Under the pieces are notes generated by a model. That model searched no databases and was not told the DNA's origin. It saw only the letters and a list, made by a program, of their open reading frames with translations. Below are positions 8,680 through 17,200 of a stretch of 64,000 nucleotides of DNA, piece after piece. A program made the translations under genes and the position numbers. The stretch is from Devosia sp. (GTDB lineage Bacteria > Pseudomonadota > Alphaproteobacteria > Rhizobiales > Devosiaceae): positions 310,001-374,000 of the forward strand of contig JADJPS010000001.1 in the NCBI GenBank assembly GCA_016713105.1, written 5' to 3'. The stretch's first letter is position 1, and each line of letters starts with the position of its first letter.

Positions 8680-9511
8680 GGTCGTGCCTGGTGCTGGGCC
8701 CGTGGGCATGGCCATGATGATCGTGCACGTGCTCATGTGTCGATACGATGCTGCCGTCGGCCTCCTCGACGCGCCCGTCCGGCAGGTGGGTATGGTCGTG
8801 ATGATGCTGGTAGACGGCCAGCGCCTTGGCGGCGCGGGCGCCGAACAGGCTGAGGTACTCGGGGCTCCGTGCCACCGATTCCGGCGTGCCGCGGCAGCAT
8901 ACGTGGCCGTTGAGGCAGATTACCGTGTCGGTCGCCGCCATCACCACGTGCAGGTCATGGCTGATCAGCAGCACGCCACAGCCGATCTCGTCGCGGATCT
9001 GGCCGATCAGGTCATAGAGTGCCACCTCTCCTGAGAAATCGACGCCCTGGACCGGTTCGTCCAGCACCAGCAGATCCGGCTTGCGGATGATCGCCCGGGC
9101 CATCAGCGCGCGCTGGAACTCGCCACCCGACAGGTGCTGCACCTCCGCATCGATCAGGTGCGTGATCCCGACCTGGGCCAGCACGCGTTCGATCTCGTGG
9201 CGCCCGAACCGGCCGGTGAGGGTCATCAGCCGGCGTACCGTCAACGGCAGCGTCCAGTCGATTGCGAGCCTCTGCGGCACATAGCCGACAGTCAGGCCGG
9301 CGCGACGGTTCACCGACCCCGCATCGGGCTTCAGCACGCCGGTCACCAGTTTGGCGGTGGTCGACTTGCCCGAACCGTTCGGCCCGATCAGCGTGACGAT
9401 CTCGCCGCTGCGGATAGTGAGGTCGATTCCCTCCACCAGCCATTTGCCGCCGCGCCGCACGCCGGCATCGGCGATCTCCACCAGTGTCTGTCGCAGCGGT
9501 ACATCCATCAC
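8672..9511 (-). CDS. znuC: Zinc ABC transporter ATPase ZnuC with His-rich tail
   Basis: ATPase of the ZnuABC zinc importer, 279 aa. Walker A is GPNGSGKST near residues 42-50, the signature is LSGGEFQRALMARAI, Walker B is LLVLDEPVQGVD and the H-loop is ISHDLHVV, all typical of ZnuC. After the ATPase core a ~45-residue tail is rich in histidine (HHHDHTH, then HEHVHDHHGHAHG, then RHDHA) and could bind zinc in the cytoplasm. First gene of the znuCB-zur operon and divergent from znuA, sharing a 95-bp control region with two Zur-type sites. Confidence 0.93.
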   Translation of the reverse strand: MMDVPLRQTLVEIADAGVRRGGKWLVEGIDLTIRSGEIVTLIGPNGSGKSTTAKLVTGVLKPDAGSVNRRAGLTVGYVPQRLAIDWTLPLTVRRLMTLTGRFGRHEIERVLAQVGITHLIDAEVQHLSGGEFQRALMARAIIRKPDLLVLDEPVQGVDFSGEVALYDLIGQIRDEIGCGVLLISHDLHVVMAATDTVICLNGHVCCRGTPESVARSPEYLSLFGARAAKALAVYQHHHDHTHLPDGRVEEADGSIVSTHEHVHDHHGHAHGPSTRHDHA

Positions 9512-9550
9512 TTCGTCAATCGCACCTCTTGTCGATCGATATTGCCTTAC

Positions 9551-9563
9551 GTTATAGCATTAC
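9551..9563. promoter_or_regulatory. Candidate Zur box, upstream copy
   Basis: An imperfect inverted repeat GTTATAGCATTAC in the znuC-znuA intergenic region. It fits the pattern GTTAT-N3-ATAAC with one mismatch and lies 24 bp (centre to centre) from a perfect copy. Its placement between two zinc-uptake transcription units, one of which encodes Zur, supports the assignment. Confidence 0.6.
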
Positions 9564-9574
9564 TCATCGCTAGC

Positions 9575-9587
9575 GTTATGTCATAAC
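9575..9587. promoter_or_regulatory. Candidate Zur box, perfect palindrome
   Basis: GTTATGTCATAAC is a perfect palindrome around a central T, 20 bp before the znuA start codon. Alphaproteobacterial Zur sites are AT-rich palindromes of the GTTATA/TATAAC type, so this is a good match within otherwise GC-rich DNA. Zinc-loaded Zur bound here would block both znuA and, with the second site, znuCB-zur. Confidence 0.75.
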
Positions 9588-9606
9588 ATATCAGTGGAGA
9601 CCCCGC

Positions 9607-10530
9607 ATGTTCAGGTTTGTGCTGCCGGCAGTGTTTGCCGTCGGGGGGCTGGCCGCGCCGGCGCTCGCCGAAGTTCCCCGCGTGGTCGCGAGCATCAAGC
9701 CGGTTCACGCGCTGGTTGCCGCGGTGATGGGCGATCTGGGTACGCCCTCATTGATCGTCAAGGGGGCAGCATCGCCGCACACCTACAGCCTCAGGCCCTC
9801 GGATGCTGCTGCGCTCCAGGACGCCGATCTGGTGTTCTGGACCGGGCATGGCCTCGAACTCTTCCTCGAGGACTCGATCGCGACGCTCGCGCCACGGGCT
9901 GATCTGGTCGAGCTGGCAGAAGCGCCGGGCATCGATCTGCTGCCGCCGCGCGAGGGCGGCACGTTCGAGCCGCACGAGAACGACGAGGAAGGGCACGATC
10001 ACGACCACGAGGAGGAGGCGGACATGCACTTCTTCCTCGATCCGGAAAACGCCAAGGCCATGGTCGGCGAAATCGTGGCGCGCCTGTCGACGGCCGACAC
10101 CGAGCATGCGGCGGACTATGCGGCCAACGGCAAGTCCGCAATCGCCGATCTGGACGCCCTGCTGACCGAAACCCGGACCAGGCTTGCGCCACTCGTCGGT
10201 CGGCCCTTCGTTGTCTTCCACGACGCTTACCAGTATTTCGAGCGCCGCTTCGACCTTGCCGTCGCCGGTTCGATCACCGTCAGTCCGGAGGTCACGCCCG
10301 GTGCCGAACGCATTGCCGAGATCCGCGCCAGGCTGAAGACGCTGGACGCCGCCTGTGTGTTCGCCGAGCCGCAGTTCGATCCGCGCATCATCGACGTGCT
10401 GATCGAGGGCAGCAACGCGCGGGCCGGCGTCCTTGACCCCGAGGGGGCTGCCCTCGCCGAGGGGCCGGGGCTCTATCGCGAACTGATCGAAGGTCTCGCC
10501 TCCGGTCTGGAGCAGTGCCTTGCTCCCTGA
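9607..10530 (+). CDS. znuA: Zinc ABC transporter substrate-binding protein ZnuA
   Basis: Periplasmic zinc-binding protein of the cluster A-I (TroA/ZnuA) family, 307 aa. A signal peptide is evident (MFRFVLPAVFAVGGLAAPALA, cleaved after about residue 21). Metal ligands expected for the family are seen: H in KPVHALVAAVM near 37, H in HFFLDPENA near 141, H in VFHDAYQYFE near 205, and a late Asp/Glu. A His/Asp/Glu-rich loop lies near residues 122-138 (HENDEEGHDHDHEEE), diagnostic of ZnuA rather than manganese-binding homologues. Transcribed divergently from znuCB-zur under the Zur-type palindromes. Confidence 0.94.
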   Translation: MFRFVLPAVFAVGGLAAPALAEVPRVVASIKPVHALVAAVMGDLGTPSLIVKGAASPHTYSLRPSDAAALQDADLVFWTGHGLELFLEDSIATLAPRADLVELAEAPGIDLLPPREGGTFEPHENDEEGHDHDHEEEADMHFFLDPENAKAMVGEIVARLSTADTEHAADYAANGKSAIADLDALLTETRTRLAPLVGRPFVVFHDAYQYFERRFDLAVAGSITVSPEVTPGAERIAEIRARLKTLDAACVFAEPQFDPRIIDVLIEGSNARAGVLDPEGAALAEGPGLYRELIEGLASGLEQCLAP

Positions 10531-10626
10531 CCGCGGCCGGGCCTGCCTGGGCTAGGCGAATCGCGCGCTATGCTGTGGTGTCCCGCTTGCCGGAGGCACC
10601 CCACCCGGCCAACCGGAGCGCCGCCC

Positions 10627-10983
10627 TTGTTCTCGCTGCCGCACGTTCTGCCTGTCGTGCTTCTGATCGCCTCGAACGTCTTCATGACATTTGCCTGGTA
10701 CGGGCATCTGAGGTTCCCCTCCGAGGCTCTGTGGCTGGTGGTGCTGGTCTCGTGGGGCATCGCCTTCTTCGAGTACTGGCTTGCCGTGCCTGCCAACCGG
10801 ATCGGCCATGCCGTCTACTCGGCTGCCGAACTCAAGACCATGCAGGAAGTGATCACGCTGACCGTGTTCGCCGTCTTCTCGGTGCTCTATCTCAGGGAGC
10901 CCCTGACGCTGAACCACCTTGTCGGGTTCCTCTTCATCGCCTGCGGTGCCTTCTTCATCTTCAAGGGGCCGATCCCTCGATAG
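10627..10983 (+). CDS. DUF486 / DMT-type small membrane protein
   Basis: A small inner-membrane protein of about 118 aa with four predicted helices, matching the DUF486 (drug/metabolite transporter-like) family through ASNVFMTFAWYGHL, WGIAFFEYWLAVPANRIG and LREPLTLNHLVGF. I chose the TTG at 10627, which has a GGAG eight bases upstream and gives the normal family N-terminus. An ATG at 10570 would add 19 residues rich in Pro, Arg and Cys that look unlike a protein start. Function unknown; no partner gene is obvious nearby. Confidence 0.8.
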   Translation: MFSLPHVLPVVLLIASNVFMTFAWYGHLRFPSEALWLVVLVSWGIAFFEYWLAVPANRIGHAVYSAAELKTMQEVITLTVFAVFSVLYLREPLTLNHLVGFLFIACGAFFIFKGPIPR

Positions 10984-11052
10984 GGCGCGCCGCAGGGGGC
11001 TGCCCAGACTCGAAGCCATCGGTTAGCCTCACCCGGGCCAGAAAGGATCAGC

Positions 11053-11661
11053 ATGCGCACCAACATAATCGCCCTCGCCGGATTTGTCGGTCTGCTCGCG
11101 CCGGCCTCGGCCGCCGAGATCGCCTGCGATGGCCCGTTCGCCGCCGACAGTTCCGAAGCCCGCCTGGTCGAGACCTTCGGCGGGGAAAATGTCGTGACCG
11201 GCGAGGTACCGGGCCCCGAAGGCTCGACGCTCATCGCAACCACCGTGTTTCCCGGCGATCCGCAGCGCCAGATGGAGTTCGGCTGGTGGGACGAGCAGGC
11301 CTTTGAACGCCTTGCCTACGTCACCGTGCCGCCCGTCGACACCGCCCCCGGGGGGCTTCGCGTCGGCATGAGCGTCAGGGAGGTCGAGGCGCTCAACGGC
11401 GGTCCCTTCGAGATGACCGGCTTCTGGTGGGACTATGGCGGCTATGCCGGGTTCGAGGGGGGCGAGCTTGGTGACATCCCGGGCGGCTGCCACGTCTCGG
11501 TATCCTTCCAGCCGACCGCCGACATCCCGGGTGATCTCGATGTCGAGCCGATCGCCGGCGATCGAACAGTAGTGTCGGGCGAACCGCTGCTCGAGACCGT
11601 CGATGCGCGCATTGCCTCGATCACCGTCGGCTATCCGGATTTCTCCGCCCTCGAAGATTGA
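11053..11661 (+). CDS. Secreted protein of unknown function
   Basis: A 202-aa protein with a clear signal peptide (MRTNIIALAGFVGLLAPASA, cleavage about residue 20). The mature part is acidic, rich in Gly, Trp and Glu, and has two cysteines (near 25 and 149) that could form a disulphide in the periplasm. A segment GGLRVGMSVREVEALNGGPF resembles the repeat found in small periplasmic or lipoprotein folds that begin 'G.s..eV...lG.P', but I cannot assign a family. A weak AAGGA ribosome-binding site precedes the ATG. It ends 33 bases before the riboswitch region and is probably unrelated to it. Confidence 0.7.
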   Translation: MRTNIIALAGFVGLLAPASAAEIACDGPFAADSSEARLVETFGGENVVTGEVPGPEGSTLIATTVFPGDPQRQMEFGWWDEQAFERLAYVTVPPVDTAPGGLRVGMSVREVEALNGGPFEMTGFWWDYGGYAGFEGGELGDIPGGCHVSVSFQPTADIPGDLDVEPIAGDRTVVSGEPLLETVDARIASITVGYPDFSALED

Positions 11662-11693
11662 CCTCCCCCGATGCGGGGCGTACTCATTGCTCT

Positions 11694-11886
11694 AGCGTTG
11701 GTTCCCCGGACCCGTTCGGGCGAGGGGATCAAAAGGGAACACGGTGCGGCGTACCCATCAGGGACCAAATCCGTGGCTGCCCCCGCAACTGTGAGCGGCG
11801 AGCGCCCCTCCACCAGTCACTGGCCTCATCGGCTGGGAAGACGGGGGTGCGTGATGACCCGTGAGTCAGGAGACCTGCCAGCGCCT
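11694..11886 (+). ncRNA. Cobalamin riboswitch
   Basis: A complete AdoCbl-type riboswitch aptamer. Conserved parts in order are the GGGAACACGGTG segment near 11735-11746, CCGTGGCTGCCCCCGCAACTGTGA near 11771-11794 (given here in family spelling of its core CCCCGCAACTGTGA), GCTGGGAAGACGGGG near 11832-11846, GATGACCCG near 11853-11861 and the B12 box AGTCAGGAGACCTGCC at 11864-11879. It controls the downstream CbiM-like/cobW/cobN/cobO genes and is expected to repress them when adenosylcobalamin is abundant. The expression platform lies in the roughly 160 bases between the aptamer and the permease start codon. Confidence 0.95.
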
Positions 11887-11927
11887 CGTTGAACGCTCAT
11901 CTGTCGGTGGGACAGGCGGAGGTATGC

Positions 11928-11948
11928 ATGACCAGACCATCGGGCTGA
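11928..11948 (+). other. Possible leader mini-ORF after the riboswitch
   Basis: GGCGGAGG at 11915-11922 is a strong ribosome-binding site with no annotated gene at the right distance. It stands five bases before ATG 11928, which opens a six-codon frame (MTRPSG, stop 11946-11948), and one base before ATG 11924, which is in frame with the CbiM-like gene. The riboswitch may act by hiding this site. Whether a leader peptide is made is unknown. Confidence 0.35.
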
Positions 11949-12046
11949 GTCCGTCTGCGGGCCATTGGCGCCCGCGCGACCCGTCGCCCACGCGCCGGAC
12001 GCGCCGCCACACACCTCTTCAGTGTCACCGGACTGGACCTCAAGAC

Positions 12047-12718
12047 ATGCACATCGAACCTGACCTCGTCTCTCCCGAAAAGCTGCTGTTGGCCTACGGC
12101 ACCGCCGCCGCCGCCGGCGCCATGACCCTCAAACTCGCCGCCGATGCGGTACGCGAGCGCGGACCGCTGTCGCTCCTCGCCCGTTCGGTGGCGACCACCG
12201 CTGCGGTTTTCTGCTTCTTCGAACTGCTGCCCCACCACCCGGTCGGTGTCAGCGAGGTGCACCTGATCCTCGGCTCCACCCTGCTGCTGGTCTTCGGCGC
12301 TGCGCCAGCCGCCATCGGCCTTGCGCTCGGCCTGCTGATCCAGGGTCTGTTCTTTGCCCCCTTCGACCTGCCGCAGTACTTCGCCAACGTCACCACCCTC
12401 CTGGTGCCGCTCTTTGCCATCAAGCTGGTGGCCGATCGCATCATCCCGGCCAGCACCCCGTATGTCGATCTGCGCTATGGTCAGGCGCTGGCATTGTCGG
12501 CCACCTACCAGGGAGGCGTCGTCGTCTGGGTGGGTTTCTGGGCTCTCTATGGCCAGGGGCTGGGGGCGGACAATCTCGCGGCCGTCGCGGCCTTCGGCGG
12601 CGCCTACATGCTGGTGGTCCTGCTCGAGCCGCTCATTGATCTGGGTGTCCTTGCCGGCGCCAAGCTGGCGCGCGGCCTCGCCGCGACCGGCCTGGTCACG
12701 CCGCGCCTCTACCGCTAG
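12047..12718 (+). CDS. CbiM-like energy-coupling-factor permease (orphan)
   Basis: A membrane protein of 223 aa with about six helices, related to the CbiM substrate-binding component of cobalt/nickel ECF importers. I chose ATG 12047 because it yields MHIEP: the Met-His-Ile N-terminus is the metal-binding hallmark of CbiM. The segment FFELLPHHPVGVSEVHLILGSTLLL near residues 55-80 also fits. An in-frame ATG at 11924 would add 41 residues and has the better ribosome-binding site, but would bury the His2 ligand. No CbiN, CbiQ or CbiO gene is in the window. It lies directly behind the cobalamin riboswitch and before cobW, so cobalt supply for B12 is the likely role. Confidence 0.78.
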   Translation: MHIEPDLVSPEKLLLAYGTAAAAGAMTLKLAADAVRERGPLSLLARSVATTAAVFCFFELLPHHPVGVSEVHLILGSTLLLVFGAAPAAIGLALGLLIQGLFFAPFDLPQYFANVTTLLVPLFAIKLVADRIIPASTPYVDLRYGQALALSATYQGGVVVWVGFWALYGQGLGADNLAAVAAFGGAYMLVVLLEPLIDLGVLAGAKLARGLAATGLVTPRLYR

Positions 12719-12793
12719 GGCGCGGGACATCGGTTCTGCCGCATCCCCGGTGCTCCGGGGATGCGTCCACGCCCCCAAGATCCCGGAACGACC

Positions 12794-13849
12794 ATGACCG
12801 ACAAGATCCCCGTTACCGTCATCACCGGCTTTCTCGGCGCCGGCAAGACGACGCTCGTCCGCCACCTGCTTGCGCACGCCCAGGGACGTCGCATCGCGCT
12901 GATCATCAACGAGTTCGGCGAACTCGGGGTGGATAAGGAAATCCTCGCCGGCTGCGGCGACGACACCTGCCGCGAGGAGGACATGATCGAGCTCTCGAAC
13001 GGCTGCATCTGCTGCACCGTCGCCGACGAGTTCATCCCCACCATGCAGCAACTGCTGGCGCGGCCGGACCGCCCCGACCACATCGTCATCGAAACCTCCG
13101 GCCTCGCCCTGCCGCAGCCGCTGATCCGCGCCTTCAACTGGCCCGAGATCAAGTCCGAAGTCACCATCGACGGCGTCGTCACCGTCGCCGACGCCGCGGC
13201 CCTCAGCGAGGGCCGTTTCGCCAATGACGAAGCGGCGGTCGACGCCCTGCGCTCGGCCGATGACATGCTCGACCACGAGACGCCGCTCGGCGAGTTGTTC
13301 GAGGATCAGCTCGTTGCCGCCGACATGGTCATCCTCAACAAGGCCGACCTGGTGTCCTCCGACGCGCTCGACATGATCGAGAGCCATCTCAGGGCCGAGA
13401 TGCGTCCTGGAACCGGCCTCGTTCGCGCCCACAACGGCCATGTCGATGTTGCGGCGCTGCTCGGCATGGGCCTGTCAACCGAGGACAATCTCGCGGGTCG
13501 CGAAAGCCACCACGAACTCGAGCACGGTGGCGAAGGCCACGAGCACGACGACTTCGACTCGTTCTCGGTAACGCTCGATGGCGTCACCGGCAAGGACCAG
13601 CTCCTCGCCACCATCGAAGCCACCATCCGCGCCCACGACGTGCTGCGCCTGAAGGGCTTCGCCGCCCTGCCGGGGGCTTCGGCCCGCCTCGCCATCCAGG
13701 CCGTCGGGCCCCGCGTCACCGCCTATTTCGACCGCTCCTGGCGGCTTGGGGAGGCGCGCGAAACCGCGCTCGTCGTCATCGGTCAGTCCCCCCTCGACCG
13801 GGCTGGGATCAGCGCTGCCCTGGGTGCTGCGGCCGGTGCTGCGAACTGA
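12794..13849 (+). CDS. cobW: Cobalamin biosynthesis GTPase CobW
   Basis: Metal-handling P-loop GTPase of the COG0523 family, 351 aa. The start MTDKIPVTVITGFLGAGKTT puts Walker A (GFLGAGKTT) at about residues 10-18. The metal-binding CxCC motif is in NGCICCTVADEF near 72-80, and NKADLV (G4) is near 185. A His/Asp/Glu stretch (HHELEHGGEGHEHDDFD) near residues 238-255 separates the GTPase and CobW C-terminal domains. COG0523 proteins supply metals to client enzymes; the riboswitch and the adjacent cobN suggest cobalt delivery to cobaltochelatase. An upstream in-frame start at 12761 is possible but adds unconserved residues. Confidence 0.93.
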   Translation: MTDKIPVTVITGFLGAGKTTLVRHLLAHAQGRRIALIINEFGELGVDKEILAGCGDDTCREEDMIELSNGCICCTVADEFIPTMQQLLARPDRPDHIVIETSGLALPQPLIRAFNWPEIKSEVTIDGVVTVADAAALSEGRFANDEAAVDALRSADDMLDHETPLGELFEDQLVAADMVILNKADLVSSDALDMIESHLRAEMRPGTGLVRAHNGHVDVAALLGMGLSTEDNLAGRESHHELEHGGEGHEHDDFDSFSVTLDGVTGKDQLLATIEATIRAHDVLRLKGFAALPGASARLAIQAVGPRVTAYFDRSWRLGEARETALVVIGQSPLDRAGISAALGAAAGAAN

Positions 13850-14174
13850 GGGCCCCGCCGATGAACAGCCCGCCGGCCAGCAGCAGCGGGCCGGCCAGCA
13901 GCAGGTTCACGCCGAACGGGTTGCCGAGGAAGATGAAGATCGAAGCGCTGGCCGCGAGGAACAGCAGGCCGCCGACCATGGGCCACCTCCAGGCAACCGC
14001 CAGCATCGCGACCAGCAACAGGTTCGGCAGCAGGTGCATGAACAGGGCCATCGCCACCGTCAGCGGCGGCTCGCCGGTCCCGAAGACGTCCAGCGCAAAC
14101 ACCGAAAGAAACCCGATCCCCGCAATGGCGACGATGCGTGCGGCAATGAACAGGGCGCGTGACATGCGGACCAT
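13809..14174 (-). CDS. Conserved small membrane protein
   Basis: A 121-aa protein with four hydrophobic segments, starting MVRMSRALFIAARI. The pattern F.S.FALDVFGTGEPPL....ALFMHLLPN followed by W.WP..GG.LF resembles a family of uncharacterised bacterial membrane proteins (DUF7670-like, by recollection). It is encoded opposite to cobW and cobN. Its 3' end overlaps the cobW 3' end by 41 bases, and its start is 52 bases from the cobN start, so the two must be divergently expressed. A start at 14165 (MSRALFIAARI) is equally plausible. No link to cobalamin is evident. Confidence 0.68.
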   Translation of the reverse strand: MVRMSRALFIAARIVAIAGIGFLSVFALDVFGTGEPPLTVAMALFMHLLPNLLLVAMLAVAWRWPMVGGLLFLAASASIFIFLGNPFGVNLLLAGPLLLAGGLFIGGALSSQHRPQHPGQR

Positions 14175-14225
14175 AATGGATGCCCGGCGGCTTTGCCGCT
14201 TGATCGCGATCAAGGCCAGTCGCTG

Positions 14226-17200
14226 ATGCACCTCCTCGCCGCCCAGGCCGGCGCGCTGCAGCAGGATGGCGAGGCGATCGATCTCGGCCAGACCCCCGCG
14301 TCGATCATTTTCGCCTCGGCCGCCGACAGCGAACTGATAATGCTCGCCGCGGCTGCTGACCGCGCCGGCACTGACGACATCCGTCTCGCCAGTCTTCTGC
14401 GGCTAAACCACAATCTTTCCGTGGACGTCTGGTGCGAAAACACCGTCCAGCACGCCAATTTGGTCGTCGTCCGCCTCCTCGGCGGCGCTGCCTATTGGCA
14501 ATACGGCGTCGACGAACTCACCGCCCTTGCGCTCTCCGGCAAGATCCAGCTCGCCCTCCTCCCCGGCGACGCCACCCCCGACCCCATCCTCCAGCAACGC
14601 TCCACCATCCCCTCCGAGGACTGGACGCGGCTCCACAGCCTGTTCACCGCCGGCGGCCCCGAGAGCGCGGACACGCTGCTCGCTGCCTTCAATGCCCTGG
14701 CCGCCTCCGTCGGGGAGAGGGTGGATCGGCCGAGGGCAGAGACGGGTGAGGGGCAGTCTCTCGATCTCTCCCCCAAACCCTTCCCCCGCCTCGGCTTCTG
14801 GCACCCGGGCAGCGGCATGGCCCAGGCCCTGCCGCCCTCGCCAAACCCCAACGTCCCGATCCTCTTCTACCGCGCCGCTCTCGAAGGCGCTGGCACCGCA
14901 ACCCTCGAAGCCCTGATCGCCGAACTTGAACGCCAGTCCCTCAACCCGATCCCCATCGTCGTTTCGACGCTGAAGGAAGGCGCCTGCATCGGCTTCGTCA
15001 AGGCCGCCTTCACTGACTATCCGCCCCGCGCCATCCTCAACCTTACCGGCTTCGCCCTCGGTCTCGATGGGCTCGACCCCAAGCTCAACCCCTTCTCTGG
15101 CACCGATGCCCCCGTCATTCAGCTCATTCAGGGCGGGCGCCCCGAAGCGCAATGGGCCGCCGACAGCCAGGGACTGACGGCCAAGGACCTCGCCATGCAG
15201 GTGGTTCTCCCCGAACTCGACGGTCGCCACGGCATGATCCTTGTCGGCCACAAACAGGAGGCCGTCTGGCACAAGCGCACCCAGTGCCCGCTCTCTGCCT
15301 ACGCGCCGGACCACGCGGGCATCCGCCGCGCAGTGACACTGGCCAGGAACTGGACCACCCTCCGCCACACCGCCCCCGCCGAGCGCCGCATCGCCATCGT
15401 CCTCGCCAACTACCCCATCCGCGACGGCCGCCTCGCCAACGGCGTCGGTTACGACGCCCCGCAGTCCACGGTGGAGATGCTGAAAACGCTGGCCGCCAAC
15501 AACTACACCGTCTCGGCCCCATCGCCTTCTCCCCTTGTGGGAGAAGGTGCCCGAAGGGCGGATGAGGGGTCGGTTCTGCCGGTGCCGCCCGTCGCTCCCG
15601 CTCCGCACGCGCAGACCGCGTCCGTGGACCCCTCATCCGGCGCTGCGCGCCACCTTCTCCCACAAGGGGAGAAGGGATCCGAGAGCCCGGTGGTCACCGG
15701 CAACGCCCTCATCGACCTGCTCCACTCCGGCCCCACCAACGCCCATCCCGAGCGCGGCACCGGCATTCCGTTCCCCGTCGCCCGCTACCGCGACTTGTAC
15801 GCGCAATTCCCCGAAAAGCTCCGCGCGGAAGTCACCGCCCGCTGGGGCGAACCATCGGCGGATCCGTTCGTCCGCGGCGAGAACTTCCACCTCCCCGCAC
15901 AGCGTTTCGGCAACATCGTCGTCCTGCTGCAGCCGGCGCGTGGCTATCACCTCGATGAGAGCGCCTCCTATCACGATCCCGATCTCGTCCCCCCGCACGG
16001 CTACCTTGCCGCCTACCTCTGGCTGCGGCACGAGTTCGGCGCCCACGCCGTCATCCACAACGGCAAGCACGGCAATCTGGAGTGGCTGCCCGGCAAGGCC
16101 ACCGCCCTCGATCCGGCGTCGTATCCCGCCGCGCTGTGGGCCGAGCTGCCGCAGCTCTACCCCTTCATCGTCAACGATCCCGGCGAGGGCACCCAGGCCA
16201 AGCGCCGCACCGGCGCGGTGATCATCGACCACCTCGTCCCCCCGCTCACCCGCGCCGAAACCTACGGACCGCTCAAGGACCTCGAGGCCCTGCTCGACGA
16301 GTACTACGCCGCCTCCGGCATGGACCGCCGCCGCCTTGCCGGCCTGCGCAGGCGCATCCTCGATTTCACCCGCGATGCCCGCCTCGATCGCGACATCGGC
16401 CTCGTCCCGGACGAGGGCGAGAGCCTCAGGCGCATCGATACCTTCCTGTGCGATCTGAAGGAGGCCCAGATTCGCGATGGCCTCCACATCTTCGGCCAAT
16501 CCCCCACCGGACGGCTGGAGCGCGATCTGATCGTGGCGCTGGCCCGCGTCCCGCGCGGCGAGGCGGCAGGCGAGGCGTCCCTGATCCGGGCCCTGGCCGA
16601 CGACCTGAAACTGGGGCTCGACCCGCTGACCGCCGATCTCGGGGCACCGTGGACGGGGCCGCCCCCCCCACCGCCTACGGCGGGACCAGCGAAGCTGGTG
16701 GAGGGGGCGCCCCCGCGCACCGTCGGTGACATCGTCGAATACCTCGAAACCCTCGCCGCCGACCTGGTCGAGGGCCACCCGCAAGACCCCGACTGGCACG
16801 CCACGCGCGCCGTCCTCGACACCATCGACGCCGTCGTCCGACCCCGCCTGCGCGCCTCCGGACCGAACGAGCTTGCTTCGCTGCTCGCCGGCCTTGACGG
16901 CCGCTTCGTCACCCCGGGCCCCTCCGGCGCCCCGTCGCGCGGCCGGCTCGACGTGCTGCCGACCGGCCGCAACTTTTACTCCGTCGATATCCGCGCCGTG
17001 CCCACCCCCACCGCCTGGGAGCTCGGCCGGAAGTCAGCCGAGAACCTGCTGCTGCGGCACTTCAAGGATCACGGCATGCCGCCGCGCTCGCTCGCCCTCT
17101 CGGTCTGGGGCACCGCCAACATGCGGACCGGCGGCGACGATATCGCCCAGGCTCTCGCCTTCATCGGCGCCAGGCCGGTCTGGGACCCGGGTTCGTTGCG

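Noticed and set aside
11897..13441. A 514-aa minus-strand frame opposite the CbiM-like and cobW genes.
   Set aside because: It has no motif or plausible start, and cobW on the other strand is unmistakable.
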